Assembly: GCF_002812205.1 (NCBI RefSeq)
Contig: NZ_NPEA01000007.1
Span: 1-64,000, forward strand
Length of the DNA: 64,000 bases
Direction of reading: 5' to 3'
From: Leptospira neocaledonica
GTDB lineage: Bacteria; Spirochaetota; Leptospiria; Leptospirales; Leptospiraceae
Shown one piece after another: positions 7,757 to 15,958 of the stretch. The notes beneath the pieces are model-generated. The model had not been told where the DNA came from. It worked only from the letters and a program-made list of their open reading frames with translations, and ran no database searches. Numbering within the stretch: the stretch's first letter is position 1; the number at the start of each line of letters is the position of its first letter. Position numbers and translations under genes: made by a program.

Positions 7757-8278
7757 ATGAATATAGAAGAATTAGAAGATGAATTGATATCAGCTATTCA
7801 AATGTCTAACCATGGTTTGTCAGATCGAAGGATGCCTTCTAAAAAATCTATTCCAATGCTTATCGAAATAAGAAGAAAACTAAAAGAGTTTTCGGAGAAA
7901 GATCTAAGTAATGCAAAGGTTTGGAGACTACTCGCACTATCTGAGGAAGCACTTTTAAATTATAAAGAGGCAATTGATAGTTTTACGAAATATTTAGATT
8001 TAAAAGGAAGAGATAAAAAGGATCTAAAAAAGCTGGCTTTCTTGAGAGAAAGTCAAGTTGAATGGGAAGATTTGATACTTTCTCCGAAGGAATTAAATGA
8101 CTTGGGAAATTACCTCAATTCGAATTTAAATAGAATTGCTTGCGATCATTCTTTGGCTATAACAAAGAAATATTTAGAAGGGAAGTATTCTAAAAGCGAT
8201 TTAAAGAGAATAGTCTCTTCGTTACAGAATCGTGGAGGATTTTGTGATTGCGAAGTTCTTGCCAATGTAACTCTATAA
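7757..8278 (+). CDS. TPR-like plus DUF2695 protein
   Basis: A 173-residue cytoplasmic protein. Residues about 40-90 look like a single TPR-type helical hairpin (WRLLALSEEALLNYKEAIDSFTKYL). The C-terminal third carries what I recognise as a DUF2695 domain: a CDHSLAITKKYLEG segment, then GGFCDCEVLANV. Its function is not known. The ATG at 7757 is used; the longer open frame starts inside the attC site. The cassette ends are perfectly complementary over GCGCAATTTGGTTAA outside the box. Confidence 0.65.
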   Translation: MNIEELEDELISAIQMSNHGLSDRRMPSKKSIPMLIEIRRKLKEFSEKDLSNAKVWRLLALSEEALLNYKEAIDSFTKYLDLKGRDKKDLKKLAFLRESQVEWEDLILSPKELNDLGNYLNSNLNRIACDHSLAITKKYLEGKYSKSDLKRIVSSLQNRGGFCDCEVLANVTL

Positions 8279-8293
8279 AATTAACCAAATTGC

Positions 8294-8396
8294 GCATAAC
8301 TATCGGCTCTGACGCATCGCTTCGAGCTTGCTTCGCAAGTCTCGTGCCAAAGTCCTTACGGACTCGCGAAACGTTAGAACACCTTGGTCGTTGGCC
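8294..8396 (+). repeat. attC site 10, medium type (about 103 bp)
   Basis: Left box GCATAAC (8294-8300), right box GTTGGCC (8390-8396). The CACATTTCGCTTTGTCACTCG block is missing, leaving a simpler loop. The inner right box reads CGTTAGAACACC, altered from CGTCGTCAAGCC. Confidence 0.75.
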
Positions 8397-8416
8397 GCCA
8401 TGACGATTAAAATAAT

Positions 8417-9319
8417 ATGAAATATCTAATATCCCTTTTACAAATTTTCATCTTCAGCATAGGCTGTACTTTCACTAAAGTTTATCCTAAAAGCGAAACA
8501 ATTTACTCATCTGATATAATTGAAAGTAAAGCCTCAGAAGAAATCAGAGACTTGTATTTATTAAGCTACGATATCAAGAAAGAAAATATAGACTTTAGTT
8601 TGAATGCATATAGAGGAAAGAAAGAGTTTGTTGAAGGCAAAGTAAAGGAAATCTTCAGAACTTTTTACGGCGTAAGATGGAAATCGAAAGAGGAATCTGG
8701 ATTAGAAAGTATTAAAATTTCTGGCGGAACACGCCCATTTGATGCTTTAGCGATTGGTGCAATCGTTGTTACTGGGGTCGTTATAGTTCTGACCGTCGAT
8801 ATCGCAACATTGCCGATAAGGATGTATCCTGTAGAACGTGAGCGTATTATTAACAAGATAATTCACTCGAAAGATAGTAAATTGTCAGATATAGATCTCA
8901 AAGGGTATCAACTTGAGATCTATAATTCTGATTTTTCTAAAAGGTATCGATTTAATGAAGGGAAATCATCTATAAAAATCAAAGATTTAAATCTATCTCA
9001 TGAAACATTGACTTCTACTCATTATAGGATAATTGCTCCCAAAGGTAATTCAGTCTCTGAAGGGGGAGTTACTTTTTCGGAAGATGTGATTAATGAAGAT
9101 ACTTTGAAGAAGATTTTGGCTTTTAATTATGAGAATAATTTAATTAATCGATGCAAAAAAGATTATAGAAGTTCTTTAAATGACTCATTGTTCAAAAATG
9201 AAATTGAAAATTCCAAATTTCAAGAATTATGCAAAGTTGAATCTAATCCCGACGGGAAGGAAATTTTAGATTTCTGTAAATGTTATCAGGTCCTTTATAA
9301 ATATCATCACAGCGGCTAA
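8417..9319 (+). CDS. lipoprotein of unknown function
   Basis: A 300-residue protein with a signal peptide and spirochaetal lipobox FSIGC (Cys about 17). A second hydrophobic segment lies near residues 112-135 (AIVVTGVVIVLTVDIATLPI), a layout seen in several leptospiral lipoproteins. No enzyme motif recognised. The stop codon TAA lies in the left attC box (GGCTAAC), as in vapC. Sole gene of its cassette. Confidence 0.6.
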   Translation: MKYLISLLQIFIFSIGCTFTKVYPKSETIYSSDIIESKASEEIRDLYLLSYDIKKENIDFSLNAYRGKKEFVEGKVKEIFRTFYGVRWKSKEESGLESIKISGGTRPFDALAIGAIVVTGVVIVLTVDIATLPIRMYPVERERIINKIIHSKDSKLSDIDLKGYQLEIYNSDFSKRYRFNEGKSSIKIKDLNLSHETLTSTHYRIIAPKGNSVSEGGVTFSEDVINEDTLKKILAFNYENNLINRCKKDYRSSLNDSLFKNEIENSKFQELCKVESNPDGKEILDFCKCYQVLYKYHHSG

Positions 9320-9380
9320 CCATCCGCTTGGCGCTTCGAGATTGCTACGCAAGTCTCGCGCCAAGCATTGGTCGTTATGC
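9314..9380 (+). repeat. attC site 11, short type (67 bp)
   Basis: Left box GGCTAAC (9314-9320), right box GTTATGC (9374-9380). Only the inner GCTTGGCGCTTCGAG and TCTCGCGCCAAGC arms remain. They pair directly around the GATTGCTACGCAAG hairpin, making a compact site with lost CGTCGTC. Confidence 0.75.
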
Positions 9381-9409
9381 GCCTTTCTTAAAAGTACTTT
9401 GGAGAAAAA

Positions 9410-9955
9410 ATGTATAAAATACTACTAACTTCTTTTGCGATTTTTGTTATTGCTTGTAGTAAGCCTTCGAAAGATCTAAAAGCTTTCCTCGGGACTGATA
9501 TAACATTAAAGAAATTTTCCGGATTTTACCGGTGCAGTGCAGCTGGAGGGGATCGCGATTATATCGAACTTTCTCTTCTAAAAGGTAAAGTTACGTATGT
9601 TAAAGAATCTACAACCTCAGATGAATTTGAAGAAAAGACATCTTTAAACGGAGTATATAAGATCATTAATAAGGATACATTAATTATTAATTTAGAAGGT
9701 GGTGAGAAAATTAAAACTTCCTCGTTAAATAGCGAAATTAGCGAAAAAGAAATTATTGCTCCTTTTCAATTAACATTAATATATCATCCAGATTTGGAAG
9801 GACTTCTTGATTCAGAAGTAAAGGAGGTAATGAATTCTCAAGAATTTAAGCTTAATCGTGAGAAATGTCAGTATGTAACGTTATTTAACTGTGAACAGAT
9901 GAGTGAATTAGGCCGCCAGATTGATATTTCTACAATAGGTTATTTTTGTAAGTAA
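9410..9955 (+). CDS. lipoprotein of unknown function
   Basis: A 181-residue protein with a clear lipoprotein signal (lipobox VIAC, Cys16, then SKPSKD). The mature part begins with a beta-rich stretch (FSGFYRCSAAGGDRDYIELS) resembling small lipocalin-like or stress-lipoprotein folds, and it has several later cysteines. GGAG lies at good spacing before the ATG. Family not recognised. Sole gene of its cassette. Confidence 0.6.
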   Translation: MYKILLTSFAIFVIACSKPSKDLKAFLGTDITLKKFSGFYRCSAAGGDRDYIELSLLKGKVTYVKESTTSDEFEEKTSLNGVYKIINKDTLIINLEGGEKIKTSSLNSEISEKEIIAPFQLTLIYHPDLEGLLDSEVKEVMNSQEFKLNREKCQYVTLFNCEQMSELGRQIDISTIGYFCK

Positions 9956-9968
9956 TTATAAAAACGGC

Positions 9969-10003
9969 GCCTAACTATCGGCTTGGCACCGCGCTTCGAG
10001 CTT
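9969..10003 (+). repeat. attC site 12, left half only
   Basis: Left box GCCTAAC (9969-9975) followed by TATCGGCTTGGCACCGCGCTTCGAGCTT, then directly an unrelated AT-rich gene. The matching right half appears after that gene at 11157-11180, so the two pieces look like one site split by about 1.15 kb. Confidence 0.65.
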
Positions 10004-10009
10004 AAAAAT

Positions 10010-11155
10010 ATGATATACTTCTTTGCAAAAGTAGATAATAGCAACAAACTCCTTGAATTTGCTGAAACGCTTGGTGGATTTTATATTGGATTCTATGATG
10101 AAAAGAATAAAATATCTAATGAAATCGTCGAATTTAATTCTGATATCGATTTCGAAATCAAGTTGAATTATCCTGATTGGGAGTATTTGAATCTATTTTC
10201 AGAAGAACGATGGCGAGAGAAAGTTCGAATAATAACTTATGATTCTCACAAATTAAGTTTCTGGGAAATAACAAACAAAATTGGGAGATTTCACGAGTAT
10301 CACACCTTAAATACACTTCCTGAAAAATTTAAAAAAATTAAACAGGATGATCTAGATAACTTTAATCTTTGGAACTTTCTGCCTGTTGTATTAAAAAATT
10401 CCATAAACAGATCATTACTTCCATCTTCCATTGATTCTCTATCCGTATACCAATATCTAAATAGAGGGACATTTAGACCTATTTTTAGATTATCTAAATA
10501 TAAAGATAAACTTATATTCTCTAATGATATAGAAAACGATAGGTTTGAATTTACCGTCAAAAATCACCATAAAAAAGATATTAAACTAATAGAAACTAAA
10601 TACTCAAGGATACTAAGATTTTACTTTGATGCAATTGTCAAAAAGGGAAAAGATTTCAAACAGGATCTAAAGAGAATATTTTCCAATTTTAGTCTTCAGG
10701 AAAAAAATCAAATTCTTAGTGCATTATTTAGTCCTGCTCAAGTTGAAACAATGGCAATGCTTTTAATCCAAGATATAGGATTTACCGCCGATATAGGCAT
10801 TGGGAAAGGTTTAGATTTTGTAGATATTAAAGGGTCCTTACGCCATAGGGAAGAAATTATAATTGAAAAAAATCTATCCAAATTAACAAAATATTCTTTA
10901 GTAAAGTTAAATCAGTTGACATTAAATAAAATTATTTCTGAAAAAACAATAAACATTCAATGCAAAGCGAAACCTCATTCAGATCTTCTGAGCGACTTAC
11001 TTTACATCTTGCCAGATTCGAAAAAATCATCAATGGAGAACGTGATTTTTATCGATAAAATTATCAGTTGTATGGGGAACGATACTTTCTCCAAAGATTT
11101 TCCACTTTTGGCAGATTGGTTAGAACTTCAGAAATATACATTAGGATTAAATTAA
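10010..11155 (+). CDS. possible PD-(D/E)XK-like nuclease, nested in an attC site
   Basis: A 381-residue protein, very AT-rich. I recognise no full-length family. Residues about 245-290 read SPAQVETMAMLLIQDIGF, then GIGKGLDFVDIKG. This resembles the helix, G-x-G-x-D and D-x-K arrangement of Mrr-like restriction endonuclease folds, but the match is only by eye. The frame is open from inside the attC left half; the first ATG outside it is 10010, with no ribosome site. AGCTTAA just before and TTAAGCT just after the gene form a short inverted pair at the two junctions. Confidence 0.45.
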   Translation: MIYFFAKVDNSNKLLEFAETLGGFYIGFYDEKNKISNEIVEFNSDIDFEIKLNYPDWEYLNLFSEERWREKVRIITYDSHKLSFWEITNKIGRFHEYHTLNTLPEKFKKIKQDDLDNFNLWNFLPVVLKNSINRSLLPSSIDSLSVYQYLNRGTFRPIFRLSKYKDKLIFSNDIENDRFEFTVKNHHKKDIKLIETKYSRILRFYFDAIVKKGKDFKQDLKRIFSNFSLQEKNQILSALFSPAQVETMAMLLIQDIGFTADIGIGKGLDFVDIKGSLRHREEIIIEKNLSKLTKYSLVKLNQLTLNKIISEKTINIQCKAKPHSDLLSDLLYILPDSKKSSMENVIFIDKIISCMGNDTFSKDFPLLADWLELQKYTLGLN

Positions 11156-11156
11156 G

Positions 11157-11180
11157 CTGCCGCGCAAAACGTCGTCAAGC
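11157..11180 (+). repeat. attC right half (partner of site 12)
   Basis: GCCGCGCAAAACGTCGTCAAGC matches the right inner arm of the array sites. It ends in GTCAAGC, which takes the place of the right box, because the following bases GCCATAG complement the tail of the next cassette. The usual CTTGGTCGTTAGG stretch is absent. Confidence 0.6.
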
Positions 11181-11194
11181 GCCATAGCTTTAAA

Positions 11195-11665
11195 ATGATC
11201 AGTGTAACTATGCTATTAAAGATATTTTTACTTTCATTTCTATTTATTATATCATGCAAGAATTTTGGATTTGATACAGCTGATGTGATCAGGGCAAATG
11301 ATGCCTATAGAAAGATAATTACAGCTGTTTCGAATAAATTTGAATATTGTAAGTCGATAGGAAAAGATTATAGTAACGCCCACGGTTATTTTTCAGGATT
11401 TCCTTCCATTGTTTCTTGTAATGACGACACCTTTCACAATAATCAAGGGGCATATGTTTGGACTCGATCTGTAGATACCTGTTTGGATCTTGTTCATTTT
11501 ACGTTGTGTCCTGATAGCGGGACTAATTTTGATGAGTGGGTGTACTTAGTGGTGGGTAGCTGCCATTTTCCCGAAGCGTATTTTATTAATTCATATAAAC
11601 CATTTCAGGGAAAGATTCTTGGATTACCGAGAAATTTATATGATTTAAGTTTAGGCTGCCTATAA
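11195..11665 (+). CDS. lipoprotein of unknown function
   Basis: A 156-residue protein with a signal peptide and lipobox FIISC (Cys about 21). The mature domain has six or more cysteines (FEYCKSIG, IVSCND, DTCLDL, TLCPD, GSCHF, LGCL), suggesting disulfides outside the cytoplasm. An alternative ATG at 11210 would give the same mature protein. The stop codon lies within the right arm of a 20-bp perfect hairpin. Not recognised. Confidence 0.55.
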   Translation: MISVTMLLKIFLLSFLFIISCKNFGFDTADVIRANDAYRKIITAVSNKFEYCKSIGKDYSNAHGYFSGFPSIVSCNDDTFHNNQGAYVWTRSVDTCLDLVHFTLCPDSGTNFDEWVYLVVGSCHFPEAYFINSYKPFQGKILGLPRNLYDLSLGCL

Positions 11666-11682
11666 ACTTAAATCATATAAAT
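11634..11682 (+). terminator. 20-bp perfect inverted repeat across the stop codon
   Basis: Bases 11634-11653 and 11663-11682 are exact reverse complements with a 9-base loop. The stop codon (11663-11665) is in the right arm. The stem is AT-rich and is not followed by a T run, so it is an atypical terminator at best. It may instead be a fold-back duplication of the gene end. Confidence 0.5.
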
Positions 11683-11689
11683 CTACGGC

Positions 11690-11786
11690 GCTAAACTTGT
11701 CGGCTTGACACTGCGCTTCGAGCTTGCTTCGCAACTCTCACGCCTGCCTTCGCTGACGCTCAGCACGCCAACTCTTGTCGTTATAC
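11690..11786 (+). repeat. attC site 14, medium type (97 bp)
   Basis: Left box GCTAAAC (11690-11696), right box GTTATAC (11780-11786). It uses the CCTGCCTTCGCTGACGCTCAGCACGCCAAC inner arm; the CGTCAAGCCTTGG block is reduced to TCTTGTC. Confidence 0.75.
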
Positions 11787-11804
11787 GCCATTTATGGAGA
11801 TTCT

Positions 11805-12797
11805 ATGTTACAAAAAATATTTATAATAGTATCCTTTTTTCTTTTATCAACGCATGCAATAGAGGCATATGAGATTTCTCAAATTGTTCTTAAGCAAGAA
11901 GATGTCAGAAAATATGAAGTACTGAAAAGGTATGATTCGCTCTGGGAAAGTGGTTGCAAAGTTGTTGAAGCTGGCAAACCCACAATACTGTCCAATCAGG
12001 TTCTATTGTTTTACGAAAGGCCTGAAATTTATGAACAAATTATAGGCCGAGTTGAAAAAGCGCATATTTCACTTCAGTGCGGAAAAAAAATTTCTTCGAT
12101 ATTATACTTTAAGTTTCCAAATGCTTCTTTAGCAGACAAAAATTTAGGTTTTATTGAAAGTTTAATTTGGGGTAAAGAAGGAATTTCAAAACTCCATCCT
12201 GAAAGGATTCAAAAGTATTCAAATATCATTGCTATTTTTTCTTCTTCTGATTCTAGCGTGATTGATTATTTGCAACTTGGAAAAGTTATTTATTTAGATG
12301 TACCAACCGAGACAATTGAAAAAATTTCCGCTAGATATAAATGTGGAAAAGTAAATTCGGATTATTGCGAAGCCTTAGCTCAAATTCCCAAGTATAGACA
12401 AATGATATTTCCGACAGATTCGTCTAAAGCTAATTTTGCTATTATTTGGCAATTAAAGCCTGATAAGACTGTTGAAACTAGCTACCTGTATGCAAGATTT
12501 GAAAAGAACAAAATAGGAATACAAGACGTTCGCCCAGATAATCCTCAAGAAGAAAAAGAAATGACTGCTATGATGAAAGGCACACTGCCACCTACTAAGG
12601 AGCTTTTAGAGTTTGTATCAACGCTTAAGCTTCAATATCTAGAAATAGAAAATTACGGAGGGTCCTACAGAATGCATCTGGATGGGAATGTATTCGCTCT
12701 TTATCCGATGGGTAAGAAGGTCTACTTTATAGTTACCGCGGAACATTTTGACGATACACCGAATACCACATTCGTTGGATACTTTTTGAATCCATAA
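11805..12797 (+). CDS. exported protein of unknown function
   Basis: A 330-residue protein with a signal peptide (about 20 residues, ending near THAIEA). The mature part is mixed alpha/beta with a few cysteines and no motif I recognise. GGAGA precedes the ATG at 11805; an upstream in-frame codon inside the attC site lacks one. Sole gene of a cassette whose two ends share 16 of 19 bases in inverted orientation, including identical GTTATAC/GTATAAC boxes. Confidence 0.6.
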   Translation: MLQKIFIIVSFFLLSTHAIEAYEISQIVLKQEDVRKYEVLKRYDSLWESGCKVVEAGKPTILSNQVLLFYERPEIYEQIIGRVEKAHISLQCGKKISSILYFKFPNASLADKNLGFIESLIWGKEGISKLHPERIQKYSNIIAIFSSSDSSVIDYLQLGKVIYLDVPTETIEKISARYKCGKVNSDYCEALAQIPKYRQMIFPTDSSKANFAIIWQLKPDKTVETSYLYARFEKNKIGIQDVRPDNPQEEKEMTAMMKGTLPPTKELLEFVSTLKLQYLEIENYGGSYRMHLDGNVFALYPMGKKVYFIVTAEHFDDTPNTTFVGYFLNP

Positions 12798-12802
12798 ACT
12801 GT

Positions 12803-12889
12803 GTATAACTATCAGCTCTGACGCGGCACTTCGGGGTTGCTCCGCGACTCTCGCACCGAGTCCTTCGGGCCCACAAAACGTCGTTAAGC
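12803..12889 (+). repeat. attC site 15, medium type (87 bp)
   Basis: Left box GTATAAC (12803-12809), right box GTTAAGC (12883-12889). The CACATTTCGC block is missing. The loop retains GAGTCCTTCGGGCCC. Confidence 0.75.
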
Positions 12890-12921
12890 GCCATAGTTAC
12901 AGATGTTTAGTTAGGAGTGAT

Positions 12922-13620
12922 ATGATTTTGATAAAAGCTTTAGTTGAAATCGTTAAAACTAAAAATATGAAACTAATATTAGTTGCCTATCTCTTGCATT
13001 CATTAATAAATTTTTTAATCTCGAATGATCCAGGAGCGTTTGCTTCATATTCGGTTATTGTTGAGTTATTATCCTGGAGAATAGCTATCACACTTTCAAC
13101 TCTCCTTTTCGTTATTTATTTCATACTCAAAACATTTTATGAGCTTGCGAAATATCCAAGCTCGAATGAACAGGAGGTAGAAACATTTTTCGATTTTTCC
13201 TTTAGATTGATTGGGTTCAGTCTAATTTTTTTTCTTTTCTCTTTTGCTACAGTTTTCTTGATTAATATAACATTTTTGCGGGGAGAAGAATCAATCTTTA
13301 ATATGAAGGTTGTTGATTCTCTATTTAAGCGGGGGATAGGATTCGCATATATGTTGTTCTTATCAATTATAATAGTTACAAGACAAGTAAGGAGGCTACT
13401 TCAAAATTTTCTTCAAGCTTTGAAAAATGAAAATATGAGAACGAAACTTTGGGTTTGGTTTTCATTAGATCTTTTTGCTTTTGTGATCGAATATTCTCCC
13501 GTGATCTCAAATGGGATCGTTATTTGGCTGGAAGGAACTATTATTTTGGTCTTTAATATCGCGATGATTGTCTATTTTGCAAGGAAGTGTGGCGAGCTAC
13601 TTTCTTTGGGAGAATATTAG
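12922..13620 (+). CDS. multi-pass membrane protein of unknown function
   Basis: A 232-residue protein with about five or six hydrophobic segments (roughly residues 15-33, 45-75, 95-118, 135-157, 173-190, 196-220). AGGAG at 12913-12917 supports the start. No transporter signature recognised. It is the only gene of its cassette. Confidence 0.6.
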   Translation: MILIKALVEIVKTKNMKLILVAYLLHSLINFLISNDPGAFASYSVIVELLSWRIAITLSTLLFVIYFILKTFYELAKYPSSNEQEVETFFDFSFRLIGFSLIFFLFSFATVFLINITFLRGEESIFNMKVVDSLFKRGIGFAYMLFLSIIIVTRQVRRLLQNFLQALKNENMRTKLWVWFSLDLFAFVIEYSPVISNGIVIWLEGTIILVFNIAMIVYFARKCGELLSLGEY

Positions 13621-13645
13621 AAGCTGTCAAGTCACTCATTACGGC

Positions 13646-13722
13646 GTCTAACTTTGGCCTCTGACCCATCGCTTCGGGATGTTTACGCGCTCGCGAAACG
13701 TTGTCAAGCCTTGGTGTTATAC
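13646..13722 (+). repeat. attC site 16, short type (77 bp)
   Basis: Left box GTCTAAC (13646-13652), right box GTTATAC (13716-13722). Inner boxes GGCCTCTGACCC and GTTGTCAAGCC. Confidence 0.7.
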
Positions 13723-13747
13723 GCAATCGCTAAAATTGATAGGAAAA

Positions 13748-14551
13748 ATGATTCGAATTCTTTTAATAACATTTCTGTTTTCAAACTGCATAACCTCTAA
13801 AGTATTCGAACTTTCAGAAGGGAAGAGGAGACCTATACCTATTGAACAAATTGATTCAATCTCTTATGATAAATTAAATCAAAAATATTCAACTCCGACT
13901 TATGAAATCGAAATTAATGGAACTTCTGCAGCCGGCGAAAGTTTAGAAAATTGCTATTCCTATAATTCATTTTTTAAGTGTGAGAAAAATACTCAATTGA
14001 TTAAAGCAGAGATAAGGGAAGTTAGTCCCCAAGGGGGATTACAGATATCTTATGTTGATTCTATATTTTTGCACAAGTCTCTAACAAAAATATATAAAGA
14101 AATGCATATAACGATTAATCACGATAAGCCTGAGATATATGCAACAAAGGACGGTAAAGCTTTTCTTTCAAAAGCTCATGCACGGGAATTTTTTCTTTGT
14201 TTTGATGAGACGGATACTCCTAATCAAGAAAATTGCAATTCTCCTAAACGACAAGCTTACGAACTGAAGCTAGATAGATATAAATTGGCTAAAGGTAACT
14301 TACTTATTGTTTTGGACACGCAAGGATACGTAAAAAGAATGTATGAATTCAACTTTCCAGCTATTGATAATAAGTTCGTGCAAGGAAGAGTAGTAATAAT
14401 AAGTTATATAAATGAACGCAAAGGAAAACCAGCTTATTATTGGCTGACTCCGTTTTCCATAATAGCAGATATTATTACTAGCCCTATACAGTTTATTATT
14501 TACTTAAATGAAATAATGGGAGCATTAGGAGCATTGAGGGCGCTGGGTTAA
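13748..14551 (+). CDS. lipoprotein of unknown function
   Basis: A 267-residue protein with a very short signal peptide and lipobox LFSNC (Cys about 14). The C terminus has a hydrophobic segment (SIIADIITSPIQFIIYL) followed by a small-residue tail, a layout shared with the lipoprotein at 8417 and with YceK-like lipoproteins. TAGGA precedes the ATG. Sole gene of its cassette. Confidence 0.6.
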   Translation: MIRILLITFLFSNCITSKVFELSEGKRRPIPIEQIDSISYDKLNQKYSTPTYEIEINGTSAAGESLENCYSYNSFFKCEKNTQLIKAEIREVSPQGGLQISYVDSIFLHKSLTKIYKEMHITINHDKPEIYATKDGKAFLSKAHAREFFLCFDETDTPNQENCNSPKRQAYELKLDRYKLAKGNLLIVLDTQGYVKRMYEFNFPAIDNKFVQGRVVIISYINERKGKPAYYWLTPFSIIADIITSPIQFIIYLNEIMGALGALRALG

Positions 14552-14574
14552 TTTCTCAAAAAGTTAGCGGCGGT

Positions 14575-14641
14575 GTCTAACTATCGACTTTGACGTTACA
14601 CTTCGGACTCGCGAAACGTTGTCAAACTTTGGTTGTTAGAT
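14575..14641 (+). repeat. attC site 17, short type (67 bp)
   Basis: Left box GTCTAAC (14575-14581), right box GTTAGAT (14635-14641). The inner boxes are changed on both sides, CTTTGACGTT on the left and AACGTTGTCAAAC on the right, so pairing is retained. This supports selection on the folded form. Confidence 0.75.
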
Positions 14642-14705
14642 GACGGTAGTTATCAATTTTTTGTTTTTGAAAATTAATTTATGAATAAGACTTTCGCAGG
14701 TAATT

Positions 14706-15263
14706 ATGCAAAAATATTCAAAAGTAATAGCTTATTCCGAAAATGACATTAAATACTCACTGTGCTTAAATGCAGGAATAATTTTACTGATAATTTCATT
14801 TGTCTTATTTGTAGGAAGAGCTAATGGAACGATTTTTTTTATTGCTTTTCTCTTAGGTTTCTTTCTGATATTTTATGCACTTTTTAAATTAAATAATAGA
14901 GAGAAGTGGGTCGTATCTTCAGTCGCTGATTCAATTCAATTATCTGAAATTTCCGGAATAAGCAGACTTATCAAATTAAGTGAGATAGAAAAGTTCTATT
15001 TTGGAGGAGCGAGCGAATCTTCAAAATCAATACTAAAATTATATCTTCATAAAAATGGCAGTATTCGTTTTATTGGAGATTTATTTGAAAGTGATATAAA
15101 GCAGCTTTATCAATTTTTAAAGGCATACTCAGAAACTGATCCAACAGTAAGAGAAATTGATAGCCCTGTTAAGCTAACGTCCCAGTGGGTGCTTGGCATT
15201 TTAATGGGTGCTCCTTTGTTTGTCCTTTTATATCTATTAGTCGAAGCCATATTGGCTAAATAG
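14706..15263 (+). CDS. membrane protein with PH-like middle domain
   Basis: A 185-residue protein with two close hydrophobic segments near the N terminus (residues about 20-38 and 43-62), a beta-rich middle (WVVSSVADSIQLSEISG...LIKLSEIEKFYFGG), and a C-terminal segment (about 160-182). The arrangement resembles small bacterial PH-like membrane proteins, but this is only a shape comparison. Sole gene of its cassette; AGG precedes the ATG. Confidence 0.5.
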   Translation: MQKYSKVIAYSENDIKYSLCLNAGIILLIISFVLFVGRANGTIFFIAFLLGFFLIFYALFKLNNREKWVVSSVADSIQLSEISGISRLIKLSEIEKFYFGGASESSKSILKLYLHKNGSIRFIGDLFESDIKQLYQFLKAYSETDPTVREIDSPVKLTSQWVLGILMGAPLFVLLYLLVEAILAK

Positions 15264-15270
15264 CGGCGAC

Positions 15271-15304
15271 GTCTAATTATCGGCTTTGACGTCACACTTC
15301 GGAA
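15271..15304 (+). repeat. attC site 18, truncated
   Basis: Left box reads GTCTAAT (15271-15277), followed by the GGCTTTGACGTCACACTTCGGA left arm seen in site 17. It then runs into unrelated sequence, so the right arm and the start of the following cassette are lost. Confidence 0.6.
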
Positions 15305-15330
15305 TCACTTCGATAGTCAGGAAAGGCATT

Positions 15331-15789
15331 ATGAATCTTATTCTTGAAAAATCACGCTACGTGAGATTCTATACAGATTTAAGTCCATTATTTTCAGCAA
15401 TACCAGATTTAATGGAATATACATACTTTGTTTCTGATCTTGAGCACAACGGATGTGAGGATCCAAGATTTCAAAATAGTGATTTTGCAATTTCCGGAAC
15501 AGATCTCTATGAAATCGTGAAAGAAAAGGAGATCCAGTTTATATGGGGAGTTTTTTCCGCTTTCAAATTCTCCCTGAATATCACTGAACCGTTCCCCTCC
15601 GCGGACGGTAACCCATCGTTTTGGCAAGGAATTCCAAAACCCCAAGCGAAGGGAGCTGAGTTTGAAATAGTGTGTTGGGATAGCAGTTATACTTTATTTA
15701 TTGGCGTTTCGGAAGAAATCGCTAACAGTTTGAAAACTCTTTATCCTGATATAAAGAACTTGGATCAGGAAAACCTTCTTAATAACTAA
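15331..15789 (+). CDS. small cytoplasmic protein of unknown function
   Basis: A 152-residue protein without signal or membrane segment, rich in aromatics ([28 protein letters not shown]). AGGAAAGG precedes the ATG at 15331; an upstream in-frame codon lies in the broken attC site. I do not recognise the family, though its size and composition resemble other small proteins of unknown function found singly in cassettes. Confidence 0.55.
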   Translation: MNLILEKSRYVRFYTDLSPLFSAIPDLMEYTYFVSDLEHNGCEDPRFQNSDFAISGTDLYEIVKEKEIQFIWGVFSAFKFSLNITEPFPSADGNPSFWQGIPKPQAKGAEFEIVCWDSSYTLFIGVSEEIANSLKTLYPDIKNLDQENLLNN

Positions 15790-15807
15790 TGAATAAAACA
15801 CAGCTTC

Positions 15808-15914
15808 GCCTAACTATCGACTCTGACGCGACATTTCGAGCTTGCTACACAACTCTTGCGCCTGTCTTCGCTGACGTTCACCTTGCCAGCGTCGTCAAGC
15901 CTTGGTCGTTAGGC
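15808..15914 (+). repeat. attC site 19, medium type (107 bp)
   Basis: Left box GCCTAAC (15808-15814), right box GTTAGGC (15908-15914). Uses the CCTGTCTTCGCTGACG inner arm. Confidence 0.8.
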
Positions 15915-15958
15915 ACAATCGTGTAATTATTGTTATTTTAAATACATTGGAGAAATAA

